64,000 bases of DNA. It comes from Bradyrhizobium cenepequi. Lineage in GTDB: Bacteria; Pseudomonadota; Alphaproteobacteria; Rhizobiales; Xanthobacteraceae. The notes beneath the pieces were generated by a model. The model saw nothing but the letters and a program-made list of their open reading frames with translations. It ran no database searches and was not told the origin of the DNA. How positions within the stretch are numbered: position 1 is the first letter of the stretch; every line of letters starts with the position of its first letter. The position numbers and the translations under genes were made by a program. The stretch covers positions 1-64,000 of the forward strand of contig NZ_JAGKJI010000018.1 in NCBI RefSeq assembly GCF_020329485.1, given 5' to 3'. Below are positions 31,905-41,324 of the stretch, one piece after another.

Positions 31905-33334
31905 TCCATGTTGCCGTCCGTGTGCCTGCGATCGGTCTGCTGCTGATGGCGGGTCCTGTCCTGTCCGCTTGCGCTTCCTTCTCTCCCGACAGCGGCATGA
32001 CCATCGTCGCCACCGCGACAGAACAAACCATCGGCAAGGATGTCGCATTCCTGCGCTCCGCCGACGATGCCGAACGCATCCGCGGCACGGTCCGGCGCCT
32101 GCTCTCGCGTCCGCTGACCGCAGATTCCGCGGTGCAGGTCGCCCTGCTCAGCAACAAGGGACTGCAGGCCGCCTATAACGAATTGGCGCTCGCCGAGACC
32201 GATCTGGTCGAGCAGAGCCTGCCGCCCAATCCCGTCTTCTCGATCTCGCGGATCAGCGGCAACGGCGCGAGCGAAGCCGAACGCCAGGTGGTCGGCGATA
32301 TCCTTGCACTGGCGACATTGCCATTCCGCTCCGACATCGCGCGGGAACGTTTTCGGCAAGCACAATTACGCGCTGCGCTGGAAACGCTTCGACTCGCCGC
32401 CGATGTCCGGCGCGCCTACTTCCGCAGCCTAGCAGCCAACGAAATGGTCGGCCTGCTCACCGATGCCAAGTCGACCGCCGAATCAACCGCGCAGCTTGCG
32501 AAAAAGCTCGGCGAGACGGGCGCGCTCAACAAGCTCGATCAGGCGCGCGAGCAGGTATTTTACGCAGAGACCACGGCCGACCTCGCCACTGCACGCCAGG
32601 AGGCGGCAAGTGCCCGTGAACGGCTTTCCCGCCTGATGGGATTGTGGGACGACGATCTCAACTTCAAGATTCCAGACAAGCTCCCGCCTCTGCCGAGACG
32701 TCCGCAAGCGCTGCCCTCGATCGAAGCCGACGCCGTGGCCCACCGCATCGACCTACAGATCGCGCGCATGGAGCTTGTTGGCTTGGCGAAGGCACTCGAC
32801 CTCACGGAGGCGACGCGCTTCGTCACGCTGCTCGACCTCGCCGGCATTGAGAAGCGCACCCGCGATCCGGAAAATCCGCCGTTCCGCGAGCGCGGCTTCG
32901 ACGTCCAGTTCCAGATCCCGGTGTTCGATGGCGGCGAGGTGCGCGTCCGCCAGGCGGCGGAGACCTACAATTTCGCCTTCAACCGGCTGACCGAGAGGGC
33001 GGTCAATATTCGCTCGGAGGCTCGCGACGCCTATCGCACCTACCGCTCGAGCTACGACATCGCCACCCACTATCAGCGCGAGATCCTGCCGCTGCGCCAG
33101 ATCATCACGGAAGAAATGCAATTGCGCTTTTCCAGCATGCAGATCGACGTATTCGCGCTGCTGACCGAGGCGCGCCAACGCCTCGCTTCGCTCCGAGCTG
33201 CAATCGACGCCAAGCAGGCATTCTTTCTGGCACAATCCGACCTGCAGACCGCCATCAACGGCGGCGGATCGCTGACAAGGGAAATCCCAACGACGACAGC
33301 ATCCGCGGCCGCACCGGCTGCCGGCGCTCACTGA
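31901..33334 (+). CDS. TolC-family outer-membrane efflux lipoprotein (CusC-like)
   Basis: 477 residues from ATG at 31901. The signal ends in a good lipobox (VLSAC). It has the alpha-hairpin repeats of outer membrane efflux proteins, with long coiled-coil segments (AELALAETDLVEQSLPPNPVFSI and the DKLGETGALNKLDQAREQV region) and a second half of the same pattern from about 290. It would form the outer-membrane channel for the CusBA pump coded 3-9 kb downstream. The Cus genes are split here by the oxidase and small proteins, unlike the E. coli cusCFBA order. Confidence 0.85.
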   Translation: MIHVAVRVPAIGLLLMAGPVLSACASFSPDSGMTIVATATEQTIGKDVAFLRSADDAERIRGTVRRLLSRPLTADSAVQVALLSNKGLQAAYNELALAETDLVEQSLPPNPVFSISRISGNGASEAERQVVGDILALATLPFRSDIARERFRQAQLRAALETLRLAADVRRAYFRSLAANEMVGLLTDAKSTAESTAQLAKKLGETGALNKLDQAREQVFYAETTADLATARQEAASARERLSRLMGLWDDDLNFKIPDKLPPLPRRPQALPSIEADAVAHRIDLQIARMELVGLAKALDLTEATRFVTLLDLAGIEKRTRDPENPPFRERGFDVQFQIPVFDGGEVRVRQAAETYNFAFNRLTERAVNIRSEARDAYRTYRSSYDIATHYQREILPLRQIITEEMQLRFSSMQIDVFALLTEARQRLASLRAAIDAKQAFFLAQSDLQTAINGGGSLTREIPTTTASAAAPAAGAH

Positions 33335-33348
33335 GTGTGGAGGGGATG

Positions 33349-34719
33349 ATGTTTTCACGCAGAGGATTCTTGGGCAGCGCAGCTCTCGTCGGCGCCGGTG
33401 CCGTCGCTGGACGCGTGCAGGCCGCCGCCATTCCGGAAGCACCAACGATGGATAAGGCGGTCTCGCAGCCGCCGCTCCATCCGACCTCGGGACCGGATTA
33501 CCGGCCGGTCGTAACACTGAACGGTTGGTCGCTTCCCTGGCGCATGAACGGCGACTGGAAGGAATTCCATCTCGTCGCCGAGCCGGTGGTGCGCGAATTC
33601 GCCGACGGCATGAAGGCCAATCTCTGGGGCTATAACGGCCAGTCGCCGGGACCGACCATCGAGGCCGTCGAGGGTGACAAGGTCCGTATCTTCGTCACCA
33701 ACAGATTGCCCGAGCATACCACCGTGCATTGGCACGGCATGATCCTGCCCTCAGGCATGGACGGCGTCGGCGGGCTGTCGCAACCGCACATCAAACCGGG
33801 AAAGACCTTCGTTTACGAGTTCGAGCTGAAGCACAGCGGCACCTTTATGTACCACCCGCATTCCGACGAGATGGTGCAGATGGCGATGGGCATGATGGGC
33901 ATGATCGTGGTGCACCCGCGCGATCCCGCCTTCCGTCCCGTCGACCGCGACTTCGTCTTCGTCATGAGCACCTACCTCATCGACCCCGGCACCTATCTGC
34001 CGAAGGTCAATGAGATGACCGACTTCAATATGTGGACCTGGAACAGCCGCGTGTTTCCCGGCATCGATCCGCTGCCGGTGCGGCTTAACGACAAGGTGCG
34101 GGTGAGGATGGGCAATCTCAGCATGACCAACCATCCGATCCACCTGCACGGCCACAGTTTTCATGTGACCTGCACCGATGGCGGCTGGATTCCTGAGAGC
34201 GCGCAATATCCAGAAGCGACCACCGACGTTCCCGTTGGCGCCGTGCGTGTGTTCGACGTGCTCGCCGACAATCCCGGCGACTGGGCGTTCCACTGCCACA
34301 AGTCGCACCACACCATGAATGCGATGGGCCACGACATGCGCAATCTCATCGGCGTTTCGCGAAAGGACCTCGCCAAAGCCGTCGGCAAGCTCGCACCGGA
34401 CGCGATGGTGATGGGCTCGACCGGCATGGCGATGGGCAACATGGAGATGCCCGCGCCCGACAACACGCTCCCGATGATGACCGGCAGCGGCCAGTTCGGC
34501 CCGCTGGAGATGGGCGGCATGTTCACGGTGATGAAGATCCGCGAGGGAATGGCCCGCGACGACTATCGCGATCCCGGTCCCTACCAGCACCCGCCCGGCA
34601 CCGTCGCCTATGAGGTGAAGACGCCCGACGCCGCACCCGCGCGGCAGTCATCGCCAGCAACAGCACCGACGACGGGCAACCGCGGTGGAAACAAACCGAT
34701 GAAGGGAATGAAGATGTAG
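33349..34719 (+). CDS. Tat-exported multicopper oxidase
   Basis: 456 residues from ATG at 33349 (an adjacent ATG at 33346 is possible; GGAGGGG precedes). SRRGFLGSA at the start is a twin-arginine signal. All four copper motifs are present: HWH (127-129), HPH (169-171), HPIHLHGH (262-269) and HCHKSHHTMNAM (315-326), in which C316, H321 and M326 complete the type 1 site. The C-terminus is Met-rich (GMAMGNMEMP, KPMKGMKM), as in copper-handling oxidases such as CueO and CopA. It probably oxidises Cu(I) in the periplasm. Neighbours support this. Confidence 0.92.
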   Translation: MFSRRGFLGSAALVGAGAVAGRVQAAAIPEAPTMDKAVSQPPLHPTSGPDYRPVVTLNGWSLPWRMNGDWKEFHLVAEPVVREFADGMKANLWGYNGQSPGPTIEAVEGDKVRIFVTNRLPEHTTVHWHGMILPSGMDGVGGLSQPHIKPGKTFVYEFELKHSGTFMYHPHSDEMVQMAMGMMGMIVVHPRDPAFRPVDRDFVFVMSTYLIDPGTYLPKVNEMTDFNMWTWNSRVFPGIDPLPVRLNDKVRVRMGNLSMTNHPIHLHGHSFHVTCTDGGWIPESAQYPEATTDVPVGAVRVFDVLADNPGDWAFHCHKSHHTMNAMGHDMRNLIGVSRKDLAKAVGKLAPDAMVMGSTGMAMGNMEMPAPDNTLPMMTGSGQFGPLEMGGMFTVMKIREGMARDDYRDPGPYQHPPGTVAYEVKTPDAAPARQSSPATAPTTGNRGGNKPMKGMKM

Positions 34720-34765
34720 CGATGCACTGGCGCCCTACCCAGAAGAATCCTTGAAGGACATTCCG

Positions 34766-35224
34766 ATGACAAAAATCACTACGACCAGCCTCGCGCTGAT
34801 TGCGCTTGCAACCGCTGCTGCTGCGCCCGCTCATGAACAGCATGGCCACTCATCCTATTCAGCCGGCGAACCCGGCAATCCGAACAAGCCGTCGCGCACG
34901 ATCGAGGTCGAGATGAGCGAGATGGCGTTCAAGCCCGCCAAGATCGAGGTCAAGCGTGGCGAGCAGATCCGCTTCGTGATCCGCAACGTCGGCAAGGAGG
35001 ACCACGAATTCCTCCTCGCCACCACCACGGAGAACTTGAAGCACGCCGAGACGATGAAGAAGCACCCGCATATGGAGCACGATGATCCGAACGGTGTCCG
35101 TCTCGCGCCGAAGAAGTCGGCCGAGATCGTCTGGAAATTCACTCATGCCGGCAGCTTCGAATATGCCTGTCTGATCTCCGATCATCGAGACTACGGCATG
35201 ACCGGCCGCATCACCGTGAAATGA
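34766..35224 (+). CDS. Periplasmic cupredoxin-like copper protein
   Basis: 152 residues from ATG at 34766 with AAGGA upstream. After a signal peptide ending APAHEQHGHSSYS come a cupredoxin fold (TIEVEMSEMAFKPAKIEVK, RFVIRNVGKEDHEFLL) and the C-terminal copper loop SFEYACLISDHRDYGM, which holds the Cys, His and Met ligands, with the earlier His in EDHEF. Together these form a type 1 copper site. It should shuttle or hold copper in the periplasm beside the oxidase. Confidence 0.87.
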   Translation: MTKITTTSLALIALATAAAAPAHEQHGHSSYSAGEPGNPNKPSRTIEVEMSEMAFKPAKIEVKRGEQIRFVIRNVGKEDHEFLLATTTENLKHAETMKKHPHMEHDDPNGVRLAPKKSAEIVWKFTHAGSFEYACLISDHRDYGMTGRITVK

Positions 35225-35244
35225 ACAACGAGAGGAGAACAACA

Positions 35245-35547
35245 ATGAACGGGATCATCCGCATGGCCGCAGCGGGGGCACTCGCGACCAGCCTGCTGAC
35301 GCAGGCAGCCTCCGCGCAGAGCGCCGCCATCAACGGCGAGGTCAAGAAGATCGACGAGGGCGCCGGCAAGATCACGCTCAGGCATGGCCCGGCCAAAAGC
35401 ATTGGCATGGACGAACCAATGACCATGGTCTACCGCGTCAAGGACCCCGCTATGCTCAAACAGGTGAAGGTCGGCGACAAGGTGCAGTTCGAGGCCGAAG
35501 AAGCCGCGTCAGGGTATACGGTAACGAAGCTGCAGAAGGCAAAATGA
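35245..35547 (+). CDS. CusF-like periplasmic copper-binding protein
   Basis: 100 residues from ATG at 35245 with GAGAGGAG upstream. A signal peptide (to about residue 25, ASAQS) is followed by the small OB-fold copper chaperone domain. H47, M59 and M61 in TLRHGPAKSIGMDEPMTMVY match the Met/His ligands of CusF; the capping Trp of E. coli CusF is replaced by Met (M55), and one residue is inserted. It probably hands Cu(I) to CusB. Confidence 0.85.
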   Translation: MNGIIRMAAAGALATSLLTQAASAQSAAINGEVKKIDEGAGKITLRHGPAKSIGMDEPMTMVYRVKDPAMLKQVKVGDKVQFEAEEAASGYTVTKLQKAK

Positions 35548-35657
35548 GCATCACGGGCGCATTTGGTCGCGTCGTCGTTCGGGGATGGACCGAAGACACA
35601 GCAAATTTTGAACACCAGGACCTTCCAGCGGCCGGCCAGTTGTGAGAAACTTAACCC

Positions 35658-36053
35658 ATGGACATCCGCCAATCTTTCAAGTTTTTGGTCGCGCTGCTGG
35701 TGACGGCGAGCCTGACGCTGGCGCCGCTCGCCACGCCGGCCGCGGCGGAGCATTTGGTGTCGTCCGCCGGTGTGCACATGGCGGCGATGTCGGATGGGCA
35801 TGACATAGCCGATATGGATATGGCCGACATGGCAGCGGCCATGCCGTGCTGCCCGGACAAGCAGAAGGCTCCCACCTGCCAGGATTGTCCGCTGGTTGCG
35901 GTCTGCATGATGCAGGTTTTGCAGGTCGCTCCATCTAGCAGCATGGTCGCGCTGGACCTACGGCTGGAGCAGCAGCTCCATCCCTTGGACGACATTATCG
36001 CTGACGGGCTCGCGCGCCCGCCTCCTGACTATCCCCCTCGAACTTTGGCCTGA
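35658..36053 (+). CDS. Exported Met/Cys/His-rich protein of the copper locus
   Basis: 131 residues. A signal peptide (KFLVALLVTASLTLAPLATPAAA) is followed by a Met/Asp/His segment (MAAMSDGHDIADMDMADMAAAM) and a run of cysteines (PCCPDKQKAPTCQDCPLVAVC). The cysteine and methionine spacing suggests metal binding or disulfides in the periplasm. I do not recognise a named family; the position inside the copper operon makes a copper-handling role likely. Confidence 0.65.
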   Translation: MDIRQSFKFLVALLVTASLTLAPLATPAAAEHLVSSAGVHMAAMSDGHDIADMDMADMAAAMPCCPDKQKAPTCQDCPLVAVCMMQVLQVAPSSSMVALDLRLEQQLHPLDDIIADGLARPPPDYPPRTLA

Positions 36054-36152
36054 CCGGCGTCGCGGCGCCGGACGCTGCCGCGTGGCTTGAAAGGCCGCGC
36101 GGATGACACGTGCTGCGCGAGCAGCAAGACCAAAGCAATCGAGGAATGGAAA

Positions 36153-36560
36153 ATGAAATCGTTCGACACCAGGCGCGCCGTCTCGGCGGCGCTCATCGGC
36201 ATGGCCATGCTGGGCACGGCCGGCAGCGCGCGGGCCGAGATCAAGGACTACGAATTCCAGTTGGTCGATCAGATCGTCCAGGCCGGAGCAGACAAGATCA
36301 TCACGGTTCGGCTGGTCAACAAGAAGACTAGCAAACCAGTACCGGACGCGGTGATCTTCGCCACCCGGCTGGATATGGCGCCTGACGGCATGCAGGAGAT
36401 GGCGACCAAGGTCACCGCGGTGCCCGGCGGCGAACCAGGATTGTACAAGTTCAAGGCCACTCTGGGCATGGCCGGCCGCTGGCAGCTTTCGCTCGGCGCC
36501 AAGGTGCAGGGCGAGACCGGCGCCGTCGAAAACAAACTCGTTGTCACGGCGCAGAAATGA
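36153..36560 (+). CDS. FixH/YtkA-like exported protein
   Basis: 135 residues from ATG at 36153 with GAGGAA upstream. Signal peptide to about residue 28 (AGSARA). The body is a small beta-sandwich: YEFQLVDQIVQAGADKIITVRLVNKKTSKPVPDAVIFATRL in pieces, ending GRWQLSLGAKVQGETG, the pattern of FixH/YtkA domains that occur with copper transporters. Its TGA overlaps the ATG of the next gene (ATGA), so it is coupled to cusB. Role unknown; probably assists the pump. Confidence 0.75.
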   Translation: MKSFDTRRAVSAALIGMAMLGTAGSARAEIKDYEFQLVDQIVQAGADKIITVRLVNKKTSKPVPDAVIFATRLDMAPDGMQEMATKVTAVPGGEPGLYKFKATLGMAGRWQLSLGAKVQGETGAVENKLVVTAQK

Positions 36561-38002
36561 CCCGCGCCATCGTGATCGGCGCCGCCGCTGCGAGTTTCGC
36601 AGCGGCGGGCATCGCCATTTTCGCTGGCGTAATCCCGTGGCCGAAGCCCGCAGGTTACGCCGTCTCGCACGTGGCCGCCGCCGGCGGCGGGGCGCCCATT
36701 TATTATCAGCACCCGGACGGCAAGCCCTTTTACTCGCTGACGCCGAAGACGACCGAGGATGGCCGCGACTATCACGCCGTCCCCGCCGGCGCCGACATCA
36801 GTTTCGACGACGCGCCCCAGCCAGCGCCGACCGAGAGTGCCGAAGCCAAGGGTAGTCGCAAGACCAAATACTATCGCAACCCGATGGGGCTGCCGGATAC
36901 GTCGCCGACGCCGAAGAAGGATTCGATGGGGATGGACTACATCCCCGTCTACGAGGGCGAGGACTCTGACGACGGCTCAATCAGGCTGTCGCCGGGCCGG
37001 ATCCAGCGCACCGGCGTCAAGTCCGAGCCGGTGATGCTCCATATCGTCAGCACGCTCGTGCGCGCGCCGGGCACCATCCAGTTCGACGAGCGCCGCGTCT
37101 CTGTCATCGCCATGCGCGCCGAAAGCTATGTGCAGAAGGTCGCCGATGTGACCACCGGGAGCCGTGTGGCGAAGGGCCAGCCGCTGATGGAGATCTACAG
37201 CCCGGCGGTCTCCTCGGCCGCCGCTGAATATCTCTCCACCATCACCTCGAAGGCCACGGCGACCATCGAAACCTATGGCCGCGGCTCCCGGCAGCGGCTG
37301 ATGAATCTCGACGTGCCGGAGTCCGCCATCACGACACTGGAAAAGACCCGGACCGTTCCGATCGTGATCCAGTGGTCTGCCCCGCGTGACGGCATCGTGC
37401 TGGAACGCAACGCCGTCGAAGGCATGCGCGCACAGCCTGGCGACGTGCTGTTCCGCGTCGCCGACACCTCGCTCGTCTGGGCCGTCGTCGACGTGGCAGA
37501 ACGCGATATCGGCGGCATCACCGTCGGCCAGCCCGTCACCGTGCGCGCCCGCGGCTTTCCCGGCCGCGCCTTCACCGGCAAGGTCAGCGTGATCTATCCG
37601 CAGATGAACCGCGAGACCCGCACGGTCCGCCTCCGGATCGAGCTCGATAATGCTGACCTCGCACTGCTTCCCGACATGTATGTCGATGCGGAGATCGAGG
37701 TCGGCAGCCAGGATCCCGTGCTCGCGGTACCCGATAGCTCCGTGCTCGACACGGGTAGCCGCCAGACGGTCATCATCGACAAGCGCGGCGGCCGGTTCGA
37801 GCCGCGTGAGGTCAAGGTCGGACATCGCGGCGGCGGATATGTCGAGATCACGGAGGGTGTCAGCGAAGACGACACGGTCGTGACCTCGGCCAACTTCCTG
37901 ATCGACGCCGAGAGCAACCTCAAAGCGGCGCTGAAGGGCTTTTCCGCGGCAGGCAGCGCGCCGGACACATCGTCGACCAGCGGCACGGGAGGACGGCCAT
38001 GA
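36557..38002 (+). CDS. cusB: CusB-type RND periplasmic adaptor with heavy-metal binding domain
   Basis: 481 residues. One N-terminal membrane anchor is followed by a heavy-metal-binding domain at about 105-132 (YYRNPMGLPDTSPTPKKDSM), preceded at 48-75 by a similar but degenerate copy (IYYQHPDGKPFYSLTPKTTED). The membrane-fusion core follows (RAESYVQKVADVTTGSRVAKGQPLMEIYSP; VEGMRAQPGDVLFRVADTSLVW). It joins CusA to the TolC-type channel and takes copper from CusF. Overlaps cusA by ATGA. Confidence 0.9.
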   Translation: MTRAIVIGAAAASFAAAGIAIFAGVIPWPKPAGYAVSHVAAAGGGAPIYYQHPDGKPFYSLTPKTTEDGRDYHAVPAGADISFDDAPQPAPTESAEAKGSRKTKYYRNPMGLPDTSPTPKKDSMGMDYIPVYEGEDSDDGSIRLSPGRIQRTGVKSEPVMLHIVSTLVRAPGTIQFDERRVSVIAMRAESYVQKVADVTTGSRVAKGQPLMEIYSPAVSSAAAEYLSTITSKATATIETYGRGSRQRLMNLDVPESAITTLEKTRTVPIVIQWSAPRDGIVLERNAVEGMRAQPGDVLFRVADTSLVWAVVDVAERDIGGITVGQPVTVRARGFPGRAFTGKVSVIYPQMNRETRTVRLRIELDNADLALLPDMYVDAEIEVGSQDPVLAVPDSSVLDTGSRQTVIIDKRGGRFEPREVKVGHRGGGYVEITEGVSEDDTVVTSANFLIDAESNLKAALKGFSAAGSAPDTSSTSGTGGRP

Positions 38003-41000
38003 TCGCCCGCGTCATTGCCTGGTCGGCGCGCAACCTGCTGCTGGTGCTGTTCGGCACCGGCTTCGCCGCGGCGGCCGGACTCTATGCGCTGCTTCACCTG
38101 CCGCTCGATGCAATCCCTGACCTCTCCGACACGCAGGTGATCGTCTACACGGAATATCCGGGACAGGCGCCGCAGGTGATCGAGGACCAGGTCACCTATC
38201 CCTTGACGACCGCCATGCTGACGGTGCCGAAATCGAAGGTCGTGCGCGGCTTCTCGTTCTTCGGCGTCTCCTTCGTCTATGTGATCTTCGAGGACGGCAC
38301 CGACATCTATTGGGCGCGCTCGCGCGTGCTCGAATTCCTCAATGGCGCCACCTCGCGGCTGCCGTCCGGCGTGACGCCGACGATCGGACCTGATGCGACC
38401 GGCGTCGGCTGGGTCTATCAATACGCCGTGATGTCCAGGGAGTTGAACCTCGCCGACACCCGCACGATCCAGGACTGGAATCTGAAATTCGCGCTTGCCA
38501 AGGCCGAGGGCGTCGCGGAGGTCGCGAGCATCGGCGGCTTCGTCAAGCAGTACAACGTGATCCTCGATCCGCAACGGATGCGCGACCGCGGCATCAGCAT
38601 GCAAAGGATGCGCGAGGCGATTCGCGCCAGCAACGCCGACGTCGGCGGCCGCACCGTCGAATTGTCCGAATTCGAATACGTCATCCGCGGCAAAGGCTAC
38701 ATCAAGGATATCAACGACCTCGGCAATATCGTGCTCAGGGTCAACAACGGCACGCCGGTGCTGCTGCGCGACGTCGCCCGCGTCGAGCTCGGCCCGGACG
38801 AGCGGCGTGGCATCGCCGAACTCAATGGCGAGGGCGAGGTCGCCAGCGGCATCGTGCTGCAGCGCTTCGGCGTCAACGCGCTCGACGTCATCGACAACGT
38901 CAAGAAGCGCTTCAAGGAGATCGCGACCAGCCTGCCGAAATCGGTCGAGATCGTGCCGGTCTATGACCGTTCGAACCTGATCAACGCCGCCATCGATACG
39001 CTGAAGCACACGCTGGTCGAGGAGAGCCTCGTCGTCGCCCTCGTCTGCATCGTGTTCCTGCTCCATGTCCGCAGCGCGCTGGTTGCGATCCTGATGCTGC
39101 CGGTCGGCGTGCTGATGGCGTTCGGCGCGATGAAGCTTCTGGGCATCGGCTCCAACATCATGAGTCTCGGCGGCATCGCGATTGCGATCGGCGCCATGGT
39201 GGACGCTGCCATCGTCATGATCGAGAACGCGCACAAGCATCTCGAGCGGGCCAAGCCCGGGCAGTCGCGCATCTCGATCCTGATCGACGCCGCCGCCGAA
39301 GTCGGGCCCGCCCTGTTTTTCAGCCTGTTGATCATCACCGTTTCCTTCATGCCGATCTTCACGCTGGAATCGCAGGAGGGACGGCTATTCAGTCCGCTCG
39401 CCTTCACCAAGACCTTCGCGATGGCGGCCGCCGCCCTGCTGTCGGTCACGCTGGTGCCGGCCCTGATGGTGATCTTCGTGCGTGGCAAAATCGTTCCGGA
39501 GCACAAGAACCCAATCAACCGCTTCCTGATCTGGATCTATCGTCCGGTCATCAAGGGCGTATTGCGCGCCAGGATCCTCGTCGTGCTGCTCGCGCTCGCC
39601 GTCCTCGCCGTCACAGTGTGGCCGGCGCGCCAGCTCGGCACGGAATTCATGCCGAACCTGAACGAAGGCACCCTGCTCTACATGCCGACCACGCTGCCCG
39701 GCATCTCCGTGACCAAGGCCGCCGAGCTGATGCAGATGCAGGATCGCATCATCCGCTCCTTCCCCGAGGTTTCGTCGGTCTACGGCAAGGCCGGCCGCGC
39801 GGCGACCGCGACCGACCCGGCGCCGACCGAGATGTTCGAGACCATCGTCAACCTGAAGCCCAAGGAGCAGTGGCGGGCCGGCGTCACGGTCGACAGCCTG
39901 ATCGCGGAGATGGACAAGGCACTGCAATTCCCTGGTGTGTCCAACGCCTGGACCATGCCGATCAAGGCGCGCATCGACATGCTCTCGACCGGTATCCGCA
40001 CGCCAGTTGGCGTGAAAGTGATCGGCACCGATCTGATCGAGATCGATCGTCTGGCCAAGCAGATCGAGCAGGTCCTCAAGGCGGTACCGGGCACCTCGTC
40101 GGCCTACGCCGAGCGCGGCATCGGCGGCTATTATCTCGAGATTGCCCCGGACCGCGCAGCGCTGGCGCGCTACGGCATGTCGGTGCAGGACGTGCAGGAC
40201 ACGATCGCGACTGCGCTGGGCGGACAGACGGTGACGACGACGGTCGAGGGCCGGCAGCGTTTCACCGTCAACATGCGCTACCCGCGCGATCTCCGCGACA
40301 ATCCGAAAGCGATCGGAAGCGACATCCTGGTGCCGATGCCGGCGGGAGGCGCGGTGCCGCTCGGCGAGATCGCGACGATCCAGCCGGCGCGTGGGCCGAC
40401 CTCGATCCGGACCGAGAACGGACAGCTTGCGACCTACATCTATGTCGACATCCGCGACCGCGATCTCGGCGGCTATGTCGCCGACGCGCAGCGCGCGGTG
40501 CAGGCGAGCATCCAGTTTCCGCCGGGCTATTACGTGATGTGGAGTGGCCAGTACGAATATCTCGAGCGCGCGATGGCGCGTCTGAAGATCGTCGTGCCGG
40601 CAACGCTCGTGATCATCTTCCTCCTGCTCTACCTCAACTTCCGCTCGGTCACCGAAACCATGATCGTGATGCTGTCGCTGCCGTTCGCGCTGGTCGGCGG
40701 CCTCTGGCTGATGTGGTGGCTCGGCTTCAACCTCTCGGTCGCCGTCGCGGTCGGCTTCATCGCGCTCGCGGGCGTCGCCGCCGAGACCGGCGTCGTGATG
40801 CTGATCTATCTCAACCAGGCGCTGGCCGAGATCAGGGAACGACGCGCCGCCGAGGGACGCGCCTTGACCCGCTCCGATCTGCGCAAGGCCATCATGGAAG
40901 GCGCGGTCGAGCGCGTGCGACCGAAGATGATGACGGTGGTCGCGATCATGGCCGGCCTGCTGCCGATCATGTGGAGCACCGGCACCGGCTCCGAGATCAT

Positions 41001-41190
41001 GCAGCGGATCGCGGTGCCGATGATCGGCGGCATGATCTCCTCGACCCTGCTGACGCTCATCGTGATCCCCGCGATCTTCGGCATCGTCAAGGGTTTCGGC
41101 CTGCCGTCTGACGATCAGGACCAATCACGTCCGCCGGCCTCCACCGGGACGCGCGTGGCGCGCGTCCGCGTTCCAGAGCCGGCAGAATGA
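37999..41190 (+). CDS. cusA: Copper/silver RND efflux pump CusA
   Basis: 1063 residues, the normal length. The three methionines of the copper site are present at M562 (LLYMPTTLPG), M612 (TEMFETIV) and M661 (ARIDMLSTGI), each exactly 11 positions before E. coli M573, M623 and M672. Two sets of six membrane segments and the HME-family motif VGRGFSFFGVSFVY-like region (KVVRGFSFFGVSFVYVIFEDGTD) fit. The residues that mark divalent-metal pumps (DFG-x3-DG-x5-E) are absent. It exports monovalent copper or silver through the CusB/TolC conduit. Confidence 0.95.
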   Translation: MIARVIAWSARNLLLVLFGTGFAAAAGLYALLHLPLDAIPDLSDTQVIVYTEYPGQAPQVIEDQVTYPLTTAMLTVPKSKVVRGFSFFGVSFVYVIFEDGTDIYWARSRVLEFLNGATSRLPSGVTPTIGPDATGVGWVYQYAVMSRELNLADTRTIQDWNLKFALAKAEGVAEVASIGGFVKQYNVILDPQRMRDRGISMQRMREAIRASNADVGGRTVELSEFEYVIRGKGYIKDINDLGNIVLRVNNGTPVLLRDVARVELGPDERRGIAELNGEGEVASGIVLQRFGVNALDVIDNVKKRFKEIATSLPKSVEIVPVYDRSNLINAAIDTLKHTLVEESLVVALVCIVFLLHVRSALVAILMLPVGVLMAFGAMKLLGIGSNIMSLGGIAIAIGAMVDAAIVMIENAHKHLERAKPGQSRISILIDAAAEVGPALFFSLLIITVSFMPIFTLESQEGRLFSPLAFTKTFAMAAAALLSVTLVPALMVIFVRGKIVPEHKNPINRFLIWIYRPVIKGVLRARILVVLLALAVLAVTVWPARQLGTEFMPNLNEGTLLYMPTTLPGISVTKAAELMQMQDRIIRSFPEVSSVYGKAGRAATATDPAPTEMFETIVNLKPKEQWRAGVTVDSLIAEMDKALQFPGVSNAWTMPIKARIDMLSTGIRTPVGVKVIGTDLIEIDRLAKQIEQVLKAVPGTSSAYAERGIGGYYLEIAPDRAALARYGMSVQDVQDTIATALGGQTVTTTVEGRQRFTVNMRYPRDLRDNPKAIGSDILVPMPAGGAVPLGEIATIQPARGPTSIRTENGQLATYIYVDIRDRDLGGYVADAQRAVQASIQFPPGYYVMWSGQYEYLERAMARLKIVVPATLVIIFLLLYLNFRSVTETMIVMLSLPFALVGGLWLMWWLGFNLSVAVAVGFIALAGVAAETGVVMLIYLNQALAEIRERRAAEGRALTRSDLRKAIMEGAVERVRPKMMTVVAIMAGLLPIMWSTGTGSEIMQRIAVPMIGGMISSTLLTLIVIPAIFGIVKGFGLPSDDQDQSRPPASTGTRVARVRVPEPAE

Positions 41191-41324
41191 GCCGACCATG
41201 ACGACAGCTCACGAGACCAAGCATCAGTGCGGTAGCCGACGCGCTTCATTGCACCGGCGACCCACTGCCATTCGTTGCGATCTGGTACAGCGGAGCAAAC
41301 TGCCTACGATTGGGAGGAATGAAC

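Noticed and set aside
39385..41124. 579-codon minus-strand frame inside cusA
   Set aside because: His/Arg/Asp-rich mirror of the cusA codons; cusA has all family motifs.
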